From contig JAQNBH010000003.1 of assembly GCA_028752905.1 (NCBI GenBank), forward strand, positions 31,614,722 to 31,678,721: 64,000 nucleotides of DNA, read 5' to 3'. Positions within the stretch are counted from its first letter, which is position 1, and the number at the start of each line of letters is the position of its first letter. This document shows positions 1 to 12,790 of this stretch, piece after piece. The notes beneath the pieces are model-generated. The model was given only the letters and a program-made list of their open reading frames with translations, ran no database searches and was not told where the DNA came from. The translations under genes were made by a program, and so were the position numbers. This DNA comes from Cladorhizidae sp. MBARI D1340-BT2. Taxonomy: Eukaryota; Porifera; Demospongiae; Poecilosclerida; Cladorhizidae.

Positions 1-2058
1 CATCAGGAATAATGACTATCAGGAATAATAACTAGATGCTCTAGCCTTCATCAGGAATAATGACTAGATGCTCTAGCCTTCATCAGGAATATTGACAATA
101 TGCTCCAGCCTTCATCATAAATAATTACTAGGTGCTCTAGCCTTCATCAGGAATAATGACTAGATGCTCTGACCTTCATCAGGAATAATGACTAGATGCT
201 CTAGCCTTCATCAAGGAATAATAACTAGATGCTCTAGCTTTCATCAAGGAATAATGACTAGATGCTTAGGAATAATGACTAAATGCTCTAGCCTTCATCA
301 GGAATAATGACTCGACGATACCAGGAATAATAACTATCAGGAATAATGACTAGATGCTCTAGTCATCAGGAATAATGACTAGATGTTCTAGCCTTCATCA
401 GGACTAATGACTAGATACTCTAGCCATCATCAGGAATAATGACTAGATGCTCTGACCTTCATCAGGAATAATGACTAGGTGCTCTAGCCTTCATCAATGA
501 ATAATGATTAGATGCTCTGACTTTCATCAGGAATAATGACTAGGTGCTGTAGCCTTCATCAAGGAATAATGACTAGATGCTCTAGCCTTCATCAAGGAAT
601 AATGACCAGATGCTCTAGCCTTCATCAGGAATAATGACTAGATGCTCCAGCCTTCATCAGGAATAATGACTATCAGGAATAATGGACTAGATGCTCTAGT
701 CATCAGGAATAATGACTAGATGCTCTAGTCATCAGGAATAATGACTAGATGTTCTAGCCTAGCCTACATTAGGAATAATGACTAGATGCTCTAGCCTTCA
801 TCAGGAATATTGACTAGATACTCCAGCCTTCATCAGGAATAATGACTAGATGATCTAGACTTCATCAGGAATAATGACTAGATGCTCTATCCTTCATCAG
901 GAATAATGACTAGATTCTCTAGCCTTTATCAGGAATAATGACTAGATGCTCTAGCCTTCATCAGGAATAATGACTTGATGCTCTAGCCTTCATCAGGAAT
1001 AATGACTAGATGCCCTAGCCTTCATCAGGAATAATGACTCTAGCCTTCATCAGGAATAATGACTAGATGCTCTAGCCTTCATCAGGAATATTGACTATAT
1101 GCTCCAGCCTTCATCATCAATAATGACAAGGTGCTCTAGCCTTCATCAGGAATAATGACTAGATGCTCTGACCTTCATCAGGAATAATGATTAGATGCTC
1201 TAGCCTTTATCAGGAATAATGACTAGATGCTCTAGCCTTCATCAGGAATAATGACTTGATACTCTAGCCTTCATCAGGAATAATGACTAGATGACCTAGC
1301 CTTCATCAGGAATAATGACTAGATGCTCTAGCCTTCATCAGGAATAATGACTAGATGCTCTAACCTTCATCAGGAATATTGACTATATGCTCCAACCTTC
1401 ATCATAAATAATGACTAGATGCTCTAGCCTTCACCAATGAATAATGACTAGATTCTCTGACTTTCATCAGGAATAATGAATAGATGCTCCAGCCTTCATT
1501 GGGAATAATGACTAGATGCTCTAGCCTTCATCAGGAATAATGACTAAATGCTCTAGCCTTCATCAGGAATAATGACTAGATGCTCGAGTCTTCATCAAGA
1601 ATAATGACTATGAGGAATAATGACTAGATGCTCTAGTCATCAGGAATAATGACTAGATGCTCTAGCCTAGCCTTCATCAGGAATAATGACTAGATGCTTT
1701 AGCCTTCATCAGGAATATTGACTAGATGCTCCAGCCTTCATCAGGAATAATGACTAGATGCTCTAGCCTTCATCAGGAATAATGACTAGATGCTCTAGCC
1801 TTCATCAGGAATAATGACTAGATGCTCTAGCCTTCATCAGGAATAATGACTAGATGCTCTAGCCTTCATCAGGAATAGTGACTAGATGCTCTAGCCTTCA
1901 TCAGGAATAATGACTAGATGCTCTAGCGTTCATCAGGAATAATGACTAGATGCTCTAGCCTTCATCAGGAATAATGATTAGATGCTCTAGCCTTCATCAG
2001 GAATAATGACTAGATGCTCCAGCCTTCATCAGGAATAATGACTAGATGCTCCAGCCTT
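1..2058 (+). repeat. Higher-order repeat A, copy 1 (~2.06 kb)
   Basis: The monomer order here recurs about 2,058 bp downstream. Shared rare markers fix the register: the ATTGAC-type monomer at 91 pairs with 2,149, the CTCGA-containing monomer at 311 pairs with 2,369, and a truncated GATGCTTAGG monomer at 261 pairs with 2,319. The offset becomes 2,057 after a 1-bp loss near 2,592 and 2,028 after loss of one 29-bp monomer near 2,780. The zone is rich in short monomers, including the 16-bp form with TGACTATCAGG (at 13) and the 29-bp form with CTAGTCATC (at 1,634). Its left boundary is outside the window. Confidence 0.85.
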
Positions 2059-3465
2059 CATCAGGAATAATGACTATCAGGAATAATGACTAGATGCTCT
2101 AGCCTTCATCAGGAATAATGACTAGATGCTCTAGCCTTCATCAGGAATATTGACTATATGCTCCAGCCTTCATCATACATAATTACTAGGTGCTCTAGCC
2201 TTCATCAGGAATAATGACTAGATGCTCTGACCTTCATCAGGAATAATGACTAGATGCTCTAGCCTTCATCATGGAATAATAACTAGATGCTCTAGCTTTC
2301 ATGAAGGAATAATGACTAGATGCTTAGGAATAATGACTAAATGCTCTAGCCTTCATCAGGAATAATGACTCGAAGCTACCAGGAATAATAACTATCAGGA
2401 ATAATGACTAGATGCTCTAGTCATCAGGAATAATGACTAGATATTCTAGCCTTCATCAGGACTAATGACTAGATACTCTAGCCATCATCAGGAATAATGA
2501 CTAGATGCTCTGACCTTCATCAGGAATAATGACTAGGTGCTCTAGCCTTCATCAATGAATAATGATTAGATGCTCTGACTTTCATCAGGAATATGACTAG
2601 ATGTTGTAGCCTTCATCAAGGAATAATGACTAGATGCTCTAGCCTTCATCAAGGAATAATGACCAGATGCTCTAGCCTTCATCAGGAATAATGACTAGAT
2701 GCTCCAGCCTTCATCAGGAATAATGACTATCAGGAATAATGGACTAGATGCTCTAGTCATCAGGAATAATGACTAGATGCTCTAGCCTAGCCTACATTAG
2801 GAATAATGACTAGATGCTGTAGCCTTCATCAGGAATATTGACTAGATACTCCAGCCTTCATCAGGAATAATGACTAGATGATCTAGCCTTCTTGAGGAAT
2901 AATGACTAGATGCTCTATCCTTCATCAGGAATAATGACTAGATTCTCTAGCCTTTATCAGGAATAATGACTAGATGCTCTAGCCTTCATCAGGAATAATG
3001 ACTTGATGCTCAAGCCTTCATCAGGAATAATGACTAGATGCCCTAGCCTTCATCAGGAATAATGACTCTAGTCTTCATCAGGAATAATGACTAGATGCTC
3101 TAGCCTTCATCAGGAATATTGACTATATGCTCCAGCCTTCATCATAAATAATGACTAGGTGCTCTAGCCTTCATCAGGAATAATGACTAGATGCTCTGAA
3201 CTTCATCAGGAATAATGATTAGATGCTCTAGCCTTTATCAGGAATAATGACTAGATGCTCTAGCCTTCATCAGGAATAATGACTTGATGCTCTAGCCTTC
3301 ATCAGGAATAATGACTAGATGCCCTAGCCTTCATCAGGAATAATGACTAGATGCTCTAGCCTTCATCAGTAATAATGACTAGATGCTCTAGCCTTCATCA
3401 GGAATATTGACTATATGCTCCAACCTTCATCATAAATAATGACTAGGTGCTCTAGCCTTCATCAG
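2059..3465 (+). repeat. Higher-order repeat A, copy 2 (truncated)
   Basis: This copy follows copy 1 monomer by monomer for about 1.4 kb, with scattered substitutions and two small deletions, then departs near 3,440-3,465 where copy 1 continues differently from about 1,410-1,440. Visible divergence is clearly higher than in the right-hand blocks, so this duplication is older. A smaller shift of 288 bp also links the ATTGACTATATG monomers at 3,119 and 3,407. Confidence 0.8.
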
Positions 3466-4405
3466 GAATAATGACTAGATGCTCTGACCTTCATCAGGAA
3501 TAATGATTAGATGCTCTAGCCTTCGTCAAGGAATAATAACTAGATGCTCTAGCCTTCATCAAGGAATAATGACTAGATGCTCTAGCCTTCATCAGGAATA
3601 ATGACTAAATGCTCTAGCCTTCATCAGAAAAATGACTAGATGCTCCAGCCATTATCAGGAATCATAACTTTCAGGAATAATGACTAGATGCTCTAGTCAT
3701 CAGGAATAATGACTAGATGCTCTAGCCTTCATCAGGACTAATGACTAGATGCTCTAGCCATCATTAGGAATATTGACTAGATGCTCCAGCCTTCAACAGG
3801 AATAATGACTAGGTGCTATAGCTTCATCAGGAATAATGACTAGATGCTCTAGCCTTCATCAGGAATAATGACTAGATGCTCTTACCTTCACAAGGAATAA
3901 TGACTAGCCTTCATCAATGAATAATGACTAGATGCTCTGACTTTCATCAGGAATAATGAATAGATGCTCTAGCCTTCATTAGGATTAAATGACTATCAGG
4001 AATAATGACTAGATGCTCTAGTCATCAGGAATAATGACTAGATGTTCTAGCCTTCATCAGGAATAACGACTAGATGCTCTAGCCTTCATCATGAATAATG
4101 ACTAGATGCACTAGCCTTCATCAGGAATAATGACTAGATGCTCTAGCCTTCATCAGGAATAATGACTAGATTCTCTAGCCTTCATCAGGAATAATGACTA
4201 GATGTTCTAGCCTTCATCAGGAATAATGACTAGGTGTTCTAGCCTTCATCAGGAATAATGACTAGGTGCTCTAGCCTTCATCAGGAATAATGACTAGATG
4301 CTGTGGCCTTCATCAGGATAATGACTAGATGCTCTAGCCTTCATCAGGAATAATGACTAGATGCTCTAGCCTTCATCAGGAATAATGACTAGATGCTCTA
4401 GCCTT

Positions 4406-4437
4406 CATCAGGAATAATGACTAGATGCTCTAGCCTT
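4406..4437 (+). repeat. Representative exact consensus monomer (32 bp)
   Basis: This is one exact copy of the majority monomer. Its parts in order are CATCAGG, the AT-rich tract AATAATGA, the first CTAG, ATGCT, the second CTAG, and CCTT. Variation is concentrated at a few sites: CAGG becomes CAGT, CAGA, CACA or CATG; ATGAC becomes ACGAC; GCTC becomes GCCC, GCTG, GGTC or GTTC; TAGCC becomes TAGTC or AGGCC; and TTCAT becomes TTCAC, TTTAT or TTAAT. These variants recur at fixed places inside the higher-order repeats, so they act as position markers rather than random noise. Confidence 0.97.
4421..4433. other. 13-bp CTAG dyad within the monomer
   Basis: Each consensus monomer contains CTAGATGCTCTAG, a perfect inverted repeat of 5-bp arms (CTAGA and TCTAG) around TGC. 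The example here lies in the exact monomer above. It puts two CTAG tetranucleotides 9 bp apart in every 32 bp. The arms are short, so a stable cruciform is unlikely. The site could be a binding site for a dimeric protein or could promote slippage. It does not resemble the CENP-B box. Function is unknown. Confidence 0.8.
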
Positions 4438-4520
4438 CATCAGGAATAATGACTAGATGCTCTAGCCTTCATCAGGAATAATGACTAGATGCTCTAGCCT
4501 TCATCAGGAATAATGACTAG

Positions 4521-6608
4521 ATGCTCCAGTCTTCATCAAGAATAATGACTATGAGGAATAATGACTGGATGCTCTAGTCATCAAGAATAATGACTAGATG
4601 CTCTAGCCTAGCCTTCATTAGGAATAATGACTAGATGCTTTAGCCTTCATCAGGAATATTGGCTAGATGCTCCAGTCTTCTTCAGGAATAATGACAAGAT
4701 GCTCTAGCCTTCATCAGGAATAATGACTAGATGCTCTAGCCTTCATCAGGAATTAATGACTAGATGCTCTAGCCTTCATCAGGAATAATGACTAGATACT
4801 CTAGCCTTCATCAGGAATAATGACTAGATGCTCTAGCCTTCATCAGGAATAATTACTAGATGCTCTAGCGTTCATCAGGAATAATGACTAGATGCTCTAG
4901 CCTTCATCAGGAATAATGATTAGATGCTCTAGCCTTCATCAGGAATAATGACTAAATGCTCTAGCCTTCATCAGGAATAATGACTAGATGTTCTAGCCTT
5001 CACCAGGAATAATGACTAGATGCTCTATATAGCCTTCACCAGGAATAATGACTAGATGCTCTATCCGTCATCAGGAATAATGACTAGATGCTCTAGTCTT
5101 CATCAGGAATAATGACTAGATACCCTAGCCTTCATCAGGAATAATGACTAGATGCTCTAGCTTTCTTTAGGAATAATGACTAGTCTTCATCAGAAATAAT
5201 GACTAGATGCTCAGGCCTTCATCAGAAATAATGACTAGATGCTCTAGCCTTCATCAGGAATAATGACTAGATGCTCTAGCCTTCATCAGGAATAATGACT
5301 AGATGTTCTAGCCTTCACCAGGAATAATGACTAGATGCTCTATATAGCCATCACCAGGAATAATGACTAGATGGTCTAGCCTTCACCAGGAATAATGACT
5401 AGATGCTCTAGCCTTCATCAGGAATAATGACTAGATGCTCTAGCCTTCATCAGGAATAATGACTAGATGCTCTAGCCTTCATCAGGAATAATGACTGGAT
5501 GCTCTAGCCTTCATCAGTATTAATGACTAGATGCTCTAGCCTTCAACAAGAATAATGACTAGATGCTCTAGCCTTCATCAGGAATAATGACTAGATGCTC
5601 TATCCGTCATCAGGAATAATGACTAGATGCTCTAGTCCTCATCAGGAATAATGACTAGATGCCCTAGACTTCATCAGGAATAATGACTAGATGCACTAGC
5701 TTTCTTTAGGAATAATGACTAGCCTTCATCAGAAATAATGACTAGATGCTCAGGCCTTCATCAGAAATAATGACTAGATGCTCTGGCCTTCATCAGGAAT
5801 AATGACTAGATGCTCTAGCCTTCATCAGGAATAATGACTAGATGTTCTAGCCTTCACCAAGAATAATGACTAGATGCTCTATATAGCCTTTACCAGGAAT
5901 AATGACTAGATGGTCTAGCCTTCACCAGGAATAATGACTAGATGCTCTAGCCTTCATCAGGAATAATGACTAGATGCTCTAGCCTTCATCAGGAATAATG
6001 ACTAGATGCTCTAGCCTTCATCAGGAATAATTATTAGTTGCTCTAGCCTTCATCAGTGATAATGACTAGATGCTCTTGCCTTCAACAAGAATAATGACTA
6101 GATGCTCTAGCCTTCATCAGGAATAATGACTAGATGCTCTAGCTGTCATCAGGAATAATGACTAGATGCTCTAGCCTTCATCAGGAATAATGACTAGATG
6201 CTCTAGCCTTAATCAGGAATTATGACTAGATGCTCTAGCCTTAATTAGAAATAATGACAGGCCTTCATCAGGAATAATGACTAGATGCCCTAGCCTTCAT
6301 CAGAAATAATGACTAGATGCTCAGGCCTTCATCAGGAATAATAACTAGATGCTCTATATAGCCTTCACCATGAATAATGACTATATGCTCTAGCCTTCAC
6401 CAGGAATAATGACTAGATGCTCTAGCCTTCATCAGGAATAATGACTAGATGCTCTAGCCTTCATCAGGAATAATGACTAGATGCTCTAGCCTTCATCAGG
6501 AATAATGACTAGATGCTCTAGCCTTCATCAGGAATAATGACTAGATGCTCTAGCCTTCATCAGGAATAATGACTAAATGCTCTAGCCTTCATCAGGAATA
6601 ATGACTAG
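4521..6608 (+). repeat. Higher-order repeat B, copy 1 (2,088 bp)
   Basis: The block starts at a distinctive monomer with ATGCTCCAGTC followed by a truncated CTATGAGG monomer; the same pair recurs at 6,609, giving a 2,088-bp period. The left part (4,501 to about 4,980) also matches 1,561 to about 2,040 at offset 2,941, so it was copied from, or shares ancestry with, the region inside HOR A. Within the block, a CTATCCGTCA monomer occurs at 5,061 and again at 5,600, showing an older nested duplication of about 539 bp. It also introduces the 36-bp monomer with CTCTATATAGCC (5,023) and the 23-bp monomer with GACTAGCC (5,718), both used throughout the rest of the array. Confidence 0.85.
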
Positions 6609-8368
6609 ATGCTCCAGTCTTCATCAAGAATAATGACTATGAGGAATAATGACTGGATGCTCTAGTCATCAAGAATAATGACTAGATGCTCTAGCCTAGC
6701 CTTCATCAGGAATAATGACTAGATGCTTTAGCCTTCATCAGGAATATTGGCTAGATGCTCCAGTCTTCTTCAGGAATAATGACTAGATGCTCTAGCCTTC
6801 ATCAGGAATAATGATTAGATGCTCTAGCCTTCATCAGGAATAATGACTAGATGCTCTAGCCTTCATCAGGAATAATGACTAGATGTTCTAGCCTTCACCA
6901 GGAATAATGACTAGATGCTCTATATAGCCTTCACCAGGAATAATGACTAGATGCTCTATCCGTCATCAGGAATAATGACTAGATGCTCTAGTCTTCATCA
7001 GGAATAATGACTAGATACCCTAGCCTTCATCAGGAATAATGACTAGATGCTCTAGCTTTCTTTAGGAATAATGACTAGTCTTCATCAGAAATAATGACTA
7101 GATGCTCAGGCCTTCATCAGAAATAATGACTAGATGCTCTAGCCTTCATCAGGAATAATGACTAGATGCTCTAGCCTTCATCAGGAATAATGACTAGATG
7201 TTCTAGCCTTCACCAGGAATAATGACTAGATGCTCTATATAGCCTTCACCAGGAATAATGACTAGATGGTCTAGCCTTCACCAGGAATAATGACTAGATG
7301 CTCTAGCCTTCATCAGGAATAATGACTAGATGCTCTAGCCTTCATCAGGAATAATGACTAGATGCTCTAGCCTTCTTCAGGAATAATGACTGGATGCTCT
7401 AGCCTTCATCAGTATTAATGACTAGATGCTCTAGCCTTCAACAAGAATAATGACTAGATGCTCTAGCCTTCATCAGGAATAATGACTAGATGCTCTATCC
7501 GTCATCAGGAATAATGACTAGATGCTCTAGTCTTCATCAGGAATAATGACTAGATGCCCTAGACTTCATCAGGAATAATGACTAGATGCACTAGCTTTCT
7601 TTAGGAATAATGACTAGCCTTCATCAGAAATAATGACTAGATGCTCAGGCCTTCATCAGAAATAATGACTAGATGCTCTGGCCTTCATCAGGAATAATGA
7701 CTAGATGCTCTAGCCTTCATCAGGAATAATGACTAGATGTTCTAGCCTTCACCAAGAATAATGACTAGATGCTCTATATAGCCTTTACCAGGAATAATGA
7801 CTAGATGGTCTAGCCTTCACCAGGAATAATGACTAGATGCTCTAGCCTTCATCAGGAATAATGACTAGATGCTCTAGCCTTCATCAGGAATAATGACTAG
7901 ATGCTCTAGCCTTCATCAGGAATAATGATTAGTTGCTCTAGCCTTCATCAGTAATAATGACTAGATGCTCTTGCCTTCAACAAGAATAATGACTAGATGC
8001 TCTAGCCTTCATCAGGAATAATGACTAGATGCTCTAGCCGTCATCAGGAATAATGACTAGATGCTCTAGCCTTCATCAGGAATAATGACTAGATGCTCTA
8101 GCCTTAATCAGGAATTATGACTAGATGCTCTAGCCTTAATTAGAAATAATGACAGGCCTTCATCAGGAATAATGACTAGATGCCCTAGCCTTCATCAGAA
8201 ATAATGACTAGATGCTCAGGCCTTCATCAGGAATAATAACTAGATGCTCTATATAGCCTTCACCATGAATAATGACTATATGCTCTAGCCTTCACCAGGA
8301 ATAATGACTAGATGCTCTAGCCTTCATCAGGAATAATGACTAGATGCTCTAGCCTTCATCAGGAATAA
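6609..8368 (+). repeat. Higher-order repeat B, copy 2
   Basis: This copy repeats the order of copy 1 but lacks about 193 bp (six monomers) before 6,956, after which the offset is a constant 1,895. Paired markers include CTATCC at 5,061 and 6,956, CAGTAT-type at 5,516 and 7,411, ATTAGTTG at 6,033 and 7,928, and TTAATTAG at 6,241 and 8,136. The match stops at about 8,368, where a GACCTAGCC monomer of 24 bp begins a different order. Confidence 0.85.
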
Positions 8369-8370
8369 TG

Positions 8371-10687
8371 ACCTAGCCTTCATTAGGAATAATGACTAGA
8401 AGCTCTAGCCTTCATCAGGAATAATGACTAGATGCTCTAGCCTACATCAGGAATAATGACTAGATGCTCTAGCCTTCATCAGGAATAATGACTAGATGCT
8501 CTAGCCTTCATCAGTAATAATGACTAGATGCTCTAGCCTTCAACAAGAATAATGACTAGATGCTCTAGCCTTCATCAGGAATAATGACTAGATGCTCTAT
8601 CCGTCATCAGGAATAATGACTAGATGCTCTAGTCTTCATCAGGAATAATGACTAGATGCCCTAGCCTTCATCAGGAATAATGACTAGATGCTCTAGCTTT
8701 ATTTAGGAATAATGACTAGCCTTCATCAGAAATAATGACTAGATGCTCAGGCCTTCATCAGAAATAATGACTAGATGCTCTAGCCTTCATCAGGAATAAT
8801 GACTAGATGCTCTAGCCGTCATCAGGAATAATGACTAGATGTTCTAGCCTTCACCAGGAATAATGACTAGATGCTCTATATAGCCTTCACCAGGAATAAT
8901 GACTAGATGGTCTAGCCTTCACCAGGAATAATGACTAGATGCTCTAGCCTTCATCAGGAATAATGACTAGATGCTCTAGCCTTCATCAGGATTAATGACT
9001 AGATGCTCTAGTCTTCATCAGGAATAATGACTAGATGCTCTAGTCTTCATCAGGAATAATGACTAGATGCTCTAGCCTTCATCTGGAATAATGACTAGAT
9101 GCTCTAGTCTTCATCAGGAATAATGACTAGAAGCTCTAGCCTTCATCAGGAATAATGACTAGATGCTCTAGTCTTCTTCAGGAATAATGACTAGATGCTG
9201 TAGCCTTCATCAGGAATAATGACTAGATGCTCTAGCCTTCATCAGAAATAATGACTAGATGCTCTAGCCTTCATCAGTAATAATGACTAGATGCTCTAGT
9301 CTTCATCAAGAATAATGACTAGATGCCCTAGCCTTCATCAGGAATAATGACTAGATGCTCTAGCCTTCATCATAAATAATGACTAGATGCTCAGGCCTTC
9401 ATCAGGAATAATGACTAGATGCTCTAGCCTACATCAGTAATAATGACTAGATGCTCTAGTCTTCATCAGGAATAATGACTAGATGCCCTAGCCGTCATCA
9501 GGAATAATGACTAGATGCTCAGGCCTTCGTCAGAAATAATGACTAGATGCTCTAGCCTTCATCAGGAATAATGACTAGATGCTCTAGCCTTCATCAGGAA
9601 TAATGACTAGATGTTCTAGCCTTCACCAGGAATAATGACTAGATGCTCTATATAGCCTTCATCAGGAATAATGACTAGATGCTCTAGCCTTCATCAGTAA
9701 TAATGACTAGATGCTCTAGTCTTCATCAGGAATAATGACTAATGCCCTAGCCTTCATCAGGAATAATGACTAGATGCTCTAGCCTTCACCAGGAATAATG
9801 ACTAGATGCTCTATATAGCCTTCCTTCACCAGGAATAATGACTAGATGGTCTAGCCTTCACCAGGAATAATGACTAGATGCTCTAGCCTTCATCAGGAAT
9901 AATGACTAGATGCTCTAGCCTTCTATAAGGAATAATGACTAGAAGCTCTAGCCTTCATAAGGAATAATGACTAGATGCTCTAGCCTTCATCAGTAATAAT
10001 GACTAGATGCTCTTGCCTTCAACAAGAATAATGACTAGATGCTCTAGCCTTCATCAGGAATAATGACTAGATGCTCTAGCCGTCATCAAGAATAATGACT
10101 AGATGCTCTAGCCTTCATCAGGAATAATGACTAGATGCTCTAGCCTTCATCAGGAATTATGACCAGATGCTCTAGCCTTCATTAGAAATAATGACAGGCC
10201 TTCATCAGGAATAATGACTAGATGCTCTATATAGCCTTCACCATGAATAACGACTATATGCTCTAGCCTTCACCATGTATAATGACTAGATGCTCTAGCC
10301 TTCATCAGGAATAATGACTAGATGCTCTAGCCTTCATCAGGAATAATGACCTATCCTTATTCAGGAATAATGACTAGATGCTCTAGTCTTCATCAGGAAT
10401 AATGACTAGATACTCTAGCCTTCATCAGAAATAATGACTAGATGCTCAGGCCTTCATCAGGAATAATGACTAGATGTTTATATAGCCTTCACCATGAATA
10501 ATGACTATATGCTCTAGCCTTCACCAGGTATAATGACTAGATGCTCTAGCCTTCATCATGAATAATGACTAGATGCTCTAGCCTTCATCAGGAATAATGA
10601 CCTATCCTTCATCAGGAATAATGACTAGATGCTCTAGCCTTCATCAGTAATAATGACTAGATGCTCTAGCCTTCATCAGGAATAATG
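8371..10687 (+). repeat. Higher-order repeat C, first 2,317-bp unit
   Basis: The block begins at ACCTAGCCTT (8,371), which recurs at 10,688. The CTATCC marker at 8,597 pairs with 10,914 at the same offset of 2,317. After an inserted duplication in the next unit the offset becomes 2,658: CTAGCTTTAT at 8,693 pairs with 11,351, CATCTGG at 9,080 with 11,738, and TTCCTTCACC at 9,821 with 12,479. The interval at 8,990-9,250 contains an ordered run (ATTAATGAC, two TAGTC monomers, TCTGG, TAGTC, CTGTAG) that reappears near 11.65, 13.5, 16.1 and 17.9 kb and again at the far right end near 63.6-63.9 kb. Confidence 0.8.
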
Positions 10688-10939
10688 ACCTAGCCTTCAT
10701 TAGGAATAATGACTAGAAGCTCTAGCCTTCATCAGGAATAATGACTAGATGCTCTAGCCTTCATCAGGAATAATGACTAGATGCTCTAGCCTTCATCAGG
10801 AATAATGACTAGATGCTCTAGCCTTCATCAGTAATAATGACTAGATGCTCTAGCCTTCAACAAGAATAATGACTAGATGCTCTAGCCTTCATCAGGAATA
10901 ATGACTAGATGCTCTATCCGTCATCAGGAATAATGACTA

Positions 10940-12790
10940 GATGCTCTAGTCTTCATCAGGAATAATGACTAGATGCCCTAGCCTTCATCAGGAATAATGA
11001 CTAGATGCTCTAGGAATAATGACTAGCCTTCATCAGAAATAATGACTAGATGCTCAGGCCTTCATCAGAAATAATGACTAGATGCTCTAGCCTTCATCAG
11101 GAATAACGACTAGATGCTCTAGCCTTCATCAGGAATAATGACTAGATGCTCTAGCCTTCACCAGGAATAATGACTAGATGCTCTATATAGCCTTCACCAG
11201 CAATAATGACTATATGGTCTAGCCTTCACCAGGAATAATGACTAGATGCTCTATATAGCCTTCACCAGGAATAATGACTAGATGGTCTAGCCTTCACCAG
11301 GAATAATGACTAGATGCCCTAGCCTTCATCAGGAATAATGACTAGATGCTCTAGCTTTATTTAGGAATAATGACTAGCCTTCATCAGAAATAATGACTAG
11401 ATGCTCAGGCCTTCATCAGAAATAATGACTAGATGCTCTAGCCTTCATCAGGAATAATGACTAGATGCTCTAGCCTTCATCAGGAATAATGACTAGATGT
11501 TCTAGCCTTCAACAGGAATAATGACTAGATGCTCTATATAGCCTTCACCAGGAATAATGACTAGATGGTCTAGCCTTCACCAGGAATAATGACTAGATGC
11601 TCTAGCCTTCATCAGGAATAATGACTAGATGCTCTAGCCTTCATCAGGATTAATGACTAGATGCTTTAGTCTTCATCAGGAATAATGACTAGATGCTCTA
11701 GTCTTCATTAGGAATAATGACTAGATGCTCTAGCCTTCATCTGGAATAATGACTAGATGCTCTAGTCTTCATCAGGAATAATGACTAGAAGCTCTAGCCT
11801 TCATCAGGAATAATGACTAGATGCTCTAGTCTTCATCAGGAATAATGACTAGATGCTGTAGCCTTCATCAGGAATAATGACTAGATGCTCTAGCCTTCAT
11901 CAGAAATAATGACTAGATGCTCTAGCCTTCATCAGTAATAATGACTAGATGCTCTAGTCTTCATCAAGAATAATGACTAGATGCCCTAGCCTTCATCAGG
12001 AATAATGACTAGATGCTCTAGCCTTCATCATAAATAATGACTAGATGCTCATGCCTTCATCAGGAATAATGACTGGATGCTCTAGCCTACATCAGTAATA
12101 ATGACTAGATGCTCTAGTCTTCATCAGGAATAATGACTAGATGCCCTAGCCGTCATCAGGAATAATGACTTGATGCTCAGGCCTTCATCAGAAATAATGA
12201 CTAGATGCTCTAGCCTTCATCAGGAATAATGACTAGATGCTCTAGCCTTCATCAGGAATAATGACTAGATGTTCTAGCCTTCACCAGGAATAATGACTAG
12301 ATGCTCTATATAGCCTTCATCAGGAATAATGACTAGATGCTCTAGCCTTCATCAGTAATAATGTCTAGATGCTCTAGTCTTCATCAGGAATAATGACTAA
12401 TGCCCTAGCCTTCATCAGGAATAATGACTAGATGCTCTAGCCTTCACCAGGAATAATGACTAGATGCTCTATATAGCCTTCCTTCACCAGGAATAATGAC
12501 TAGATGGTCTAGCCTTCACCAGGAATAATGACTAGATGCTCTAGCCTTCATCAGGAATAATGACTAGATGCTCTAGCCTTCATCAGGAATAATGACTAGA
12601 AGCTCTAGCCTTCATAAGGAATAATGACTAGATGCTCTAGCCTTCGTCAGTAATAATGACTAGATGCTCTTGCCTTCAACAAGAATAATGACTAGATGCT
12701 CTAGCCTTCATCAGGAATAATGACTAGATGCTCTAGCCGTCATCAGGAATAATGACTAGATGCTCTAGCCTTCATCAGGAGTAATGACTA
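10940..12790 (+). repeat. 1,851-bp tandem duplication, copy 1
   Basis: All markers from about 10,940 to 12,790 recur exactly 1,851 bp later: CTAGGAATAATG at 11,010 and 12,861, TATATG at 11,211 and 13,062, TTCCTTCACC at 12,479 and 14,330, and AGAAGCTC at 12,598 and 14,449. Because the offset equals the length of the matching segment, this is a simple tandem duplication. Inside it, the GATGCCC monomer at 10,972 recurs at 11,313, revealing a nested 341-351 bp duplication that explains why this unit is longer than the 8.4-kb unit. Confidence 0.88.

Larger units (their letters stand above)
4342..4501 (+). repeat. Run of five exact consensus monomers
   Basis: Five successive 32-bp monomers are identical to consensus, with matching partial monomers on either side. 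A similar run of four exact monomers lies at 6,430-6,557, just before the next occurrence of the marker that begins HOR B. Exact runs stand out because most monomers in this zone carry at least one variant. They suggest local slippage or conversion, or a recently homogenised seed. Confidence 0.85.
3466..4520 (+). repeat. Mixed satellite stretch between HORs A and B
   Basis: No long internal duplication was traced here. A short piece at 3,911-3,980 matches 1,431-1,500, both carrying CAATGAATAATG followed by a GAATAGATG monomer. The right part becomes progressively closer to consensus and ends in a run of exact monomers. There is nothing but satellite in this interval. Confidence 0.7.
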
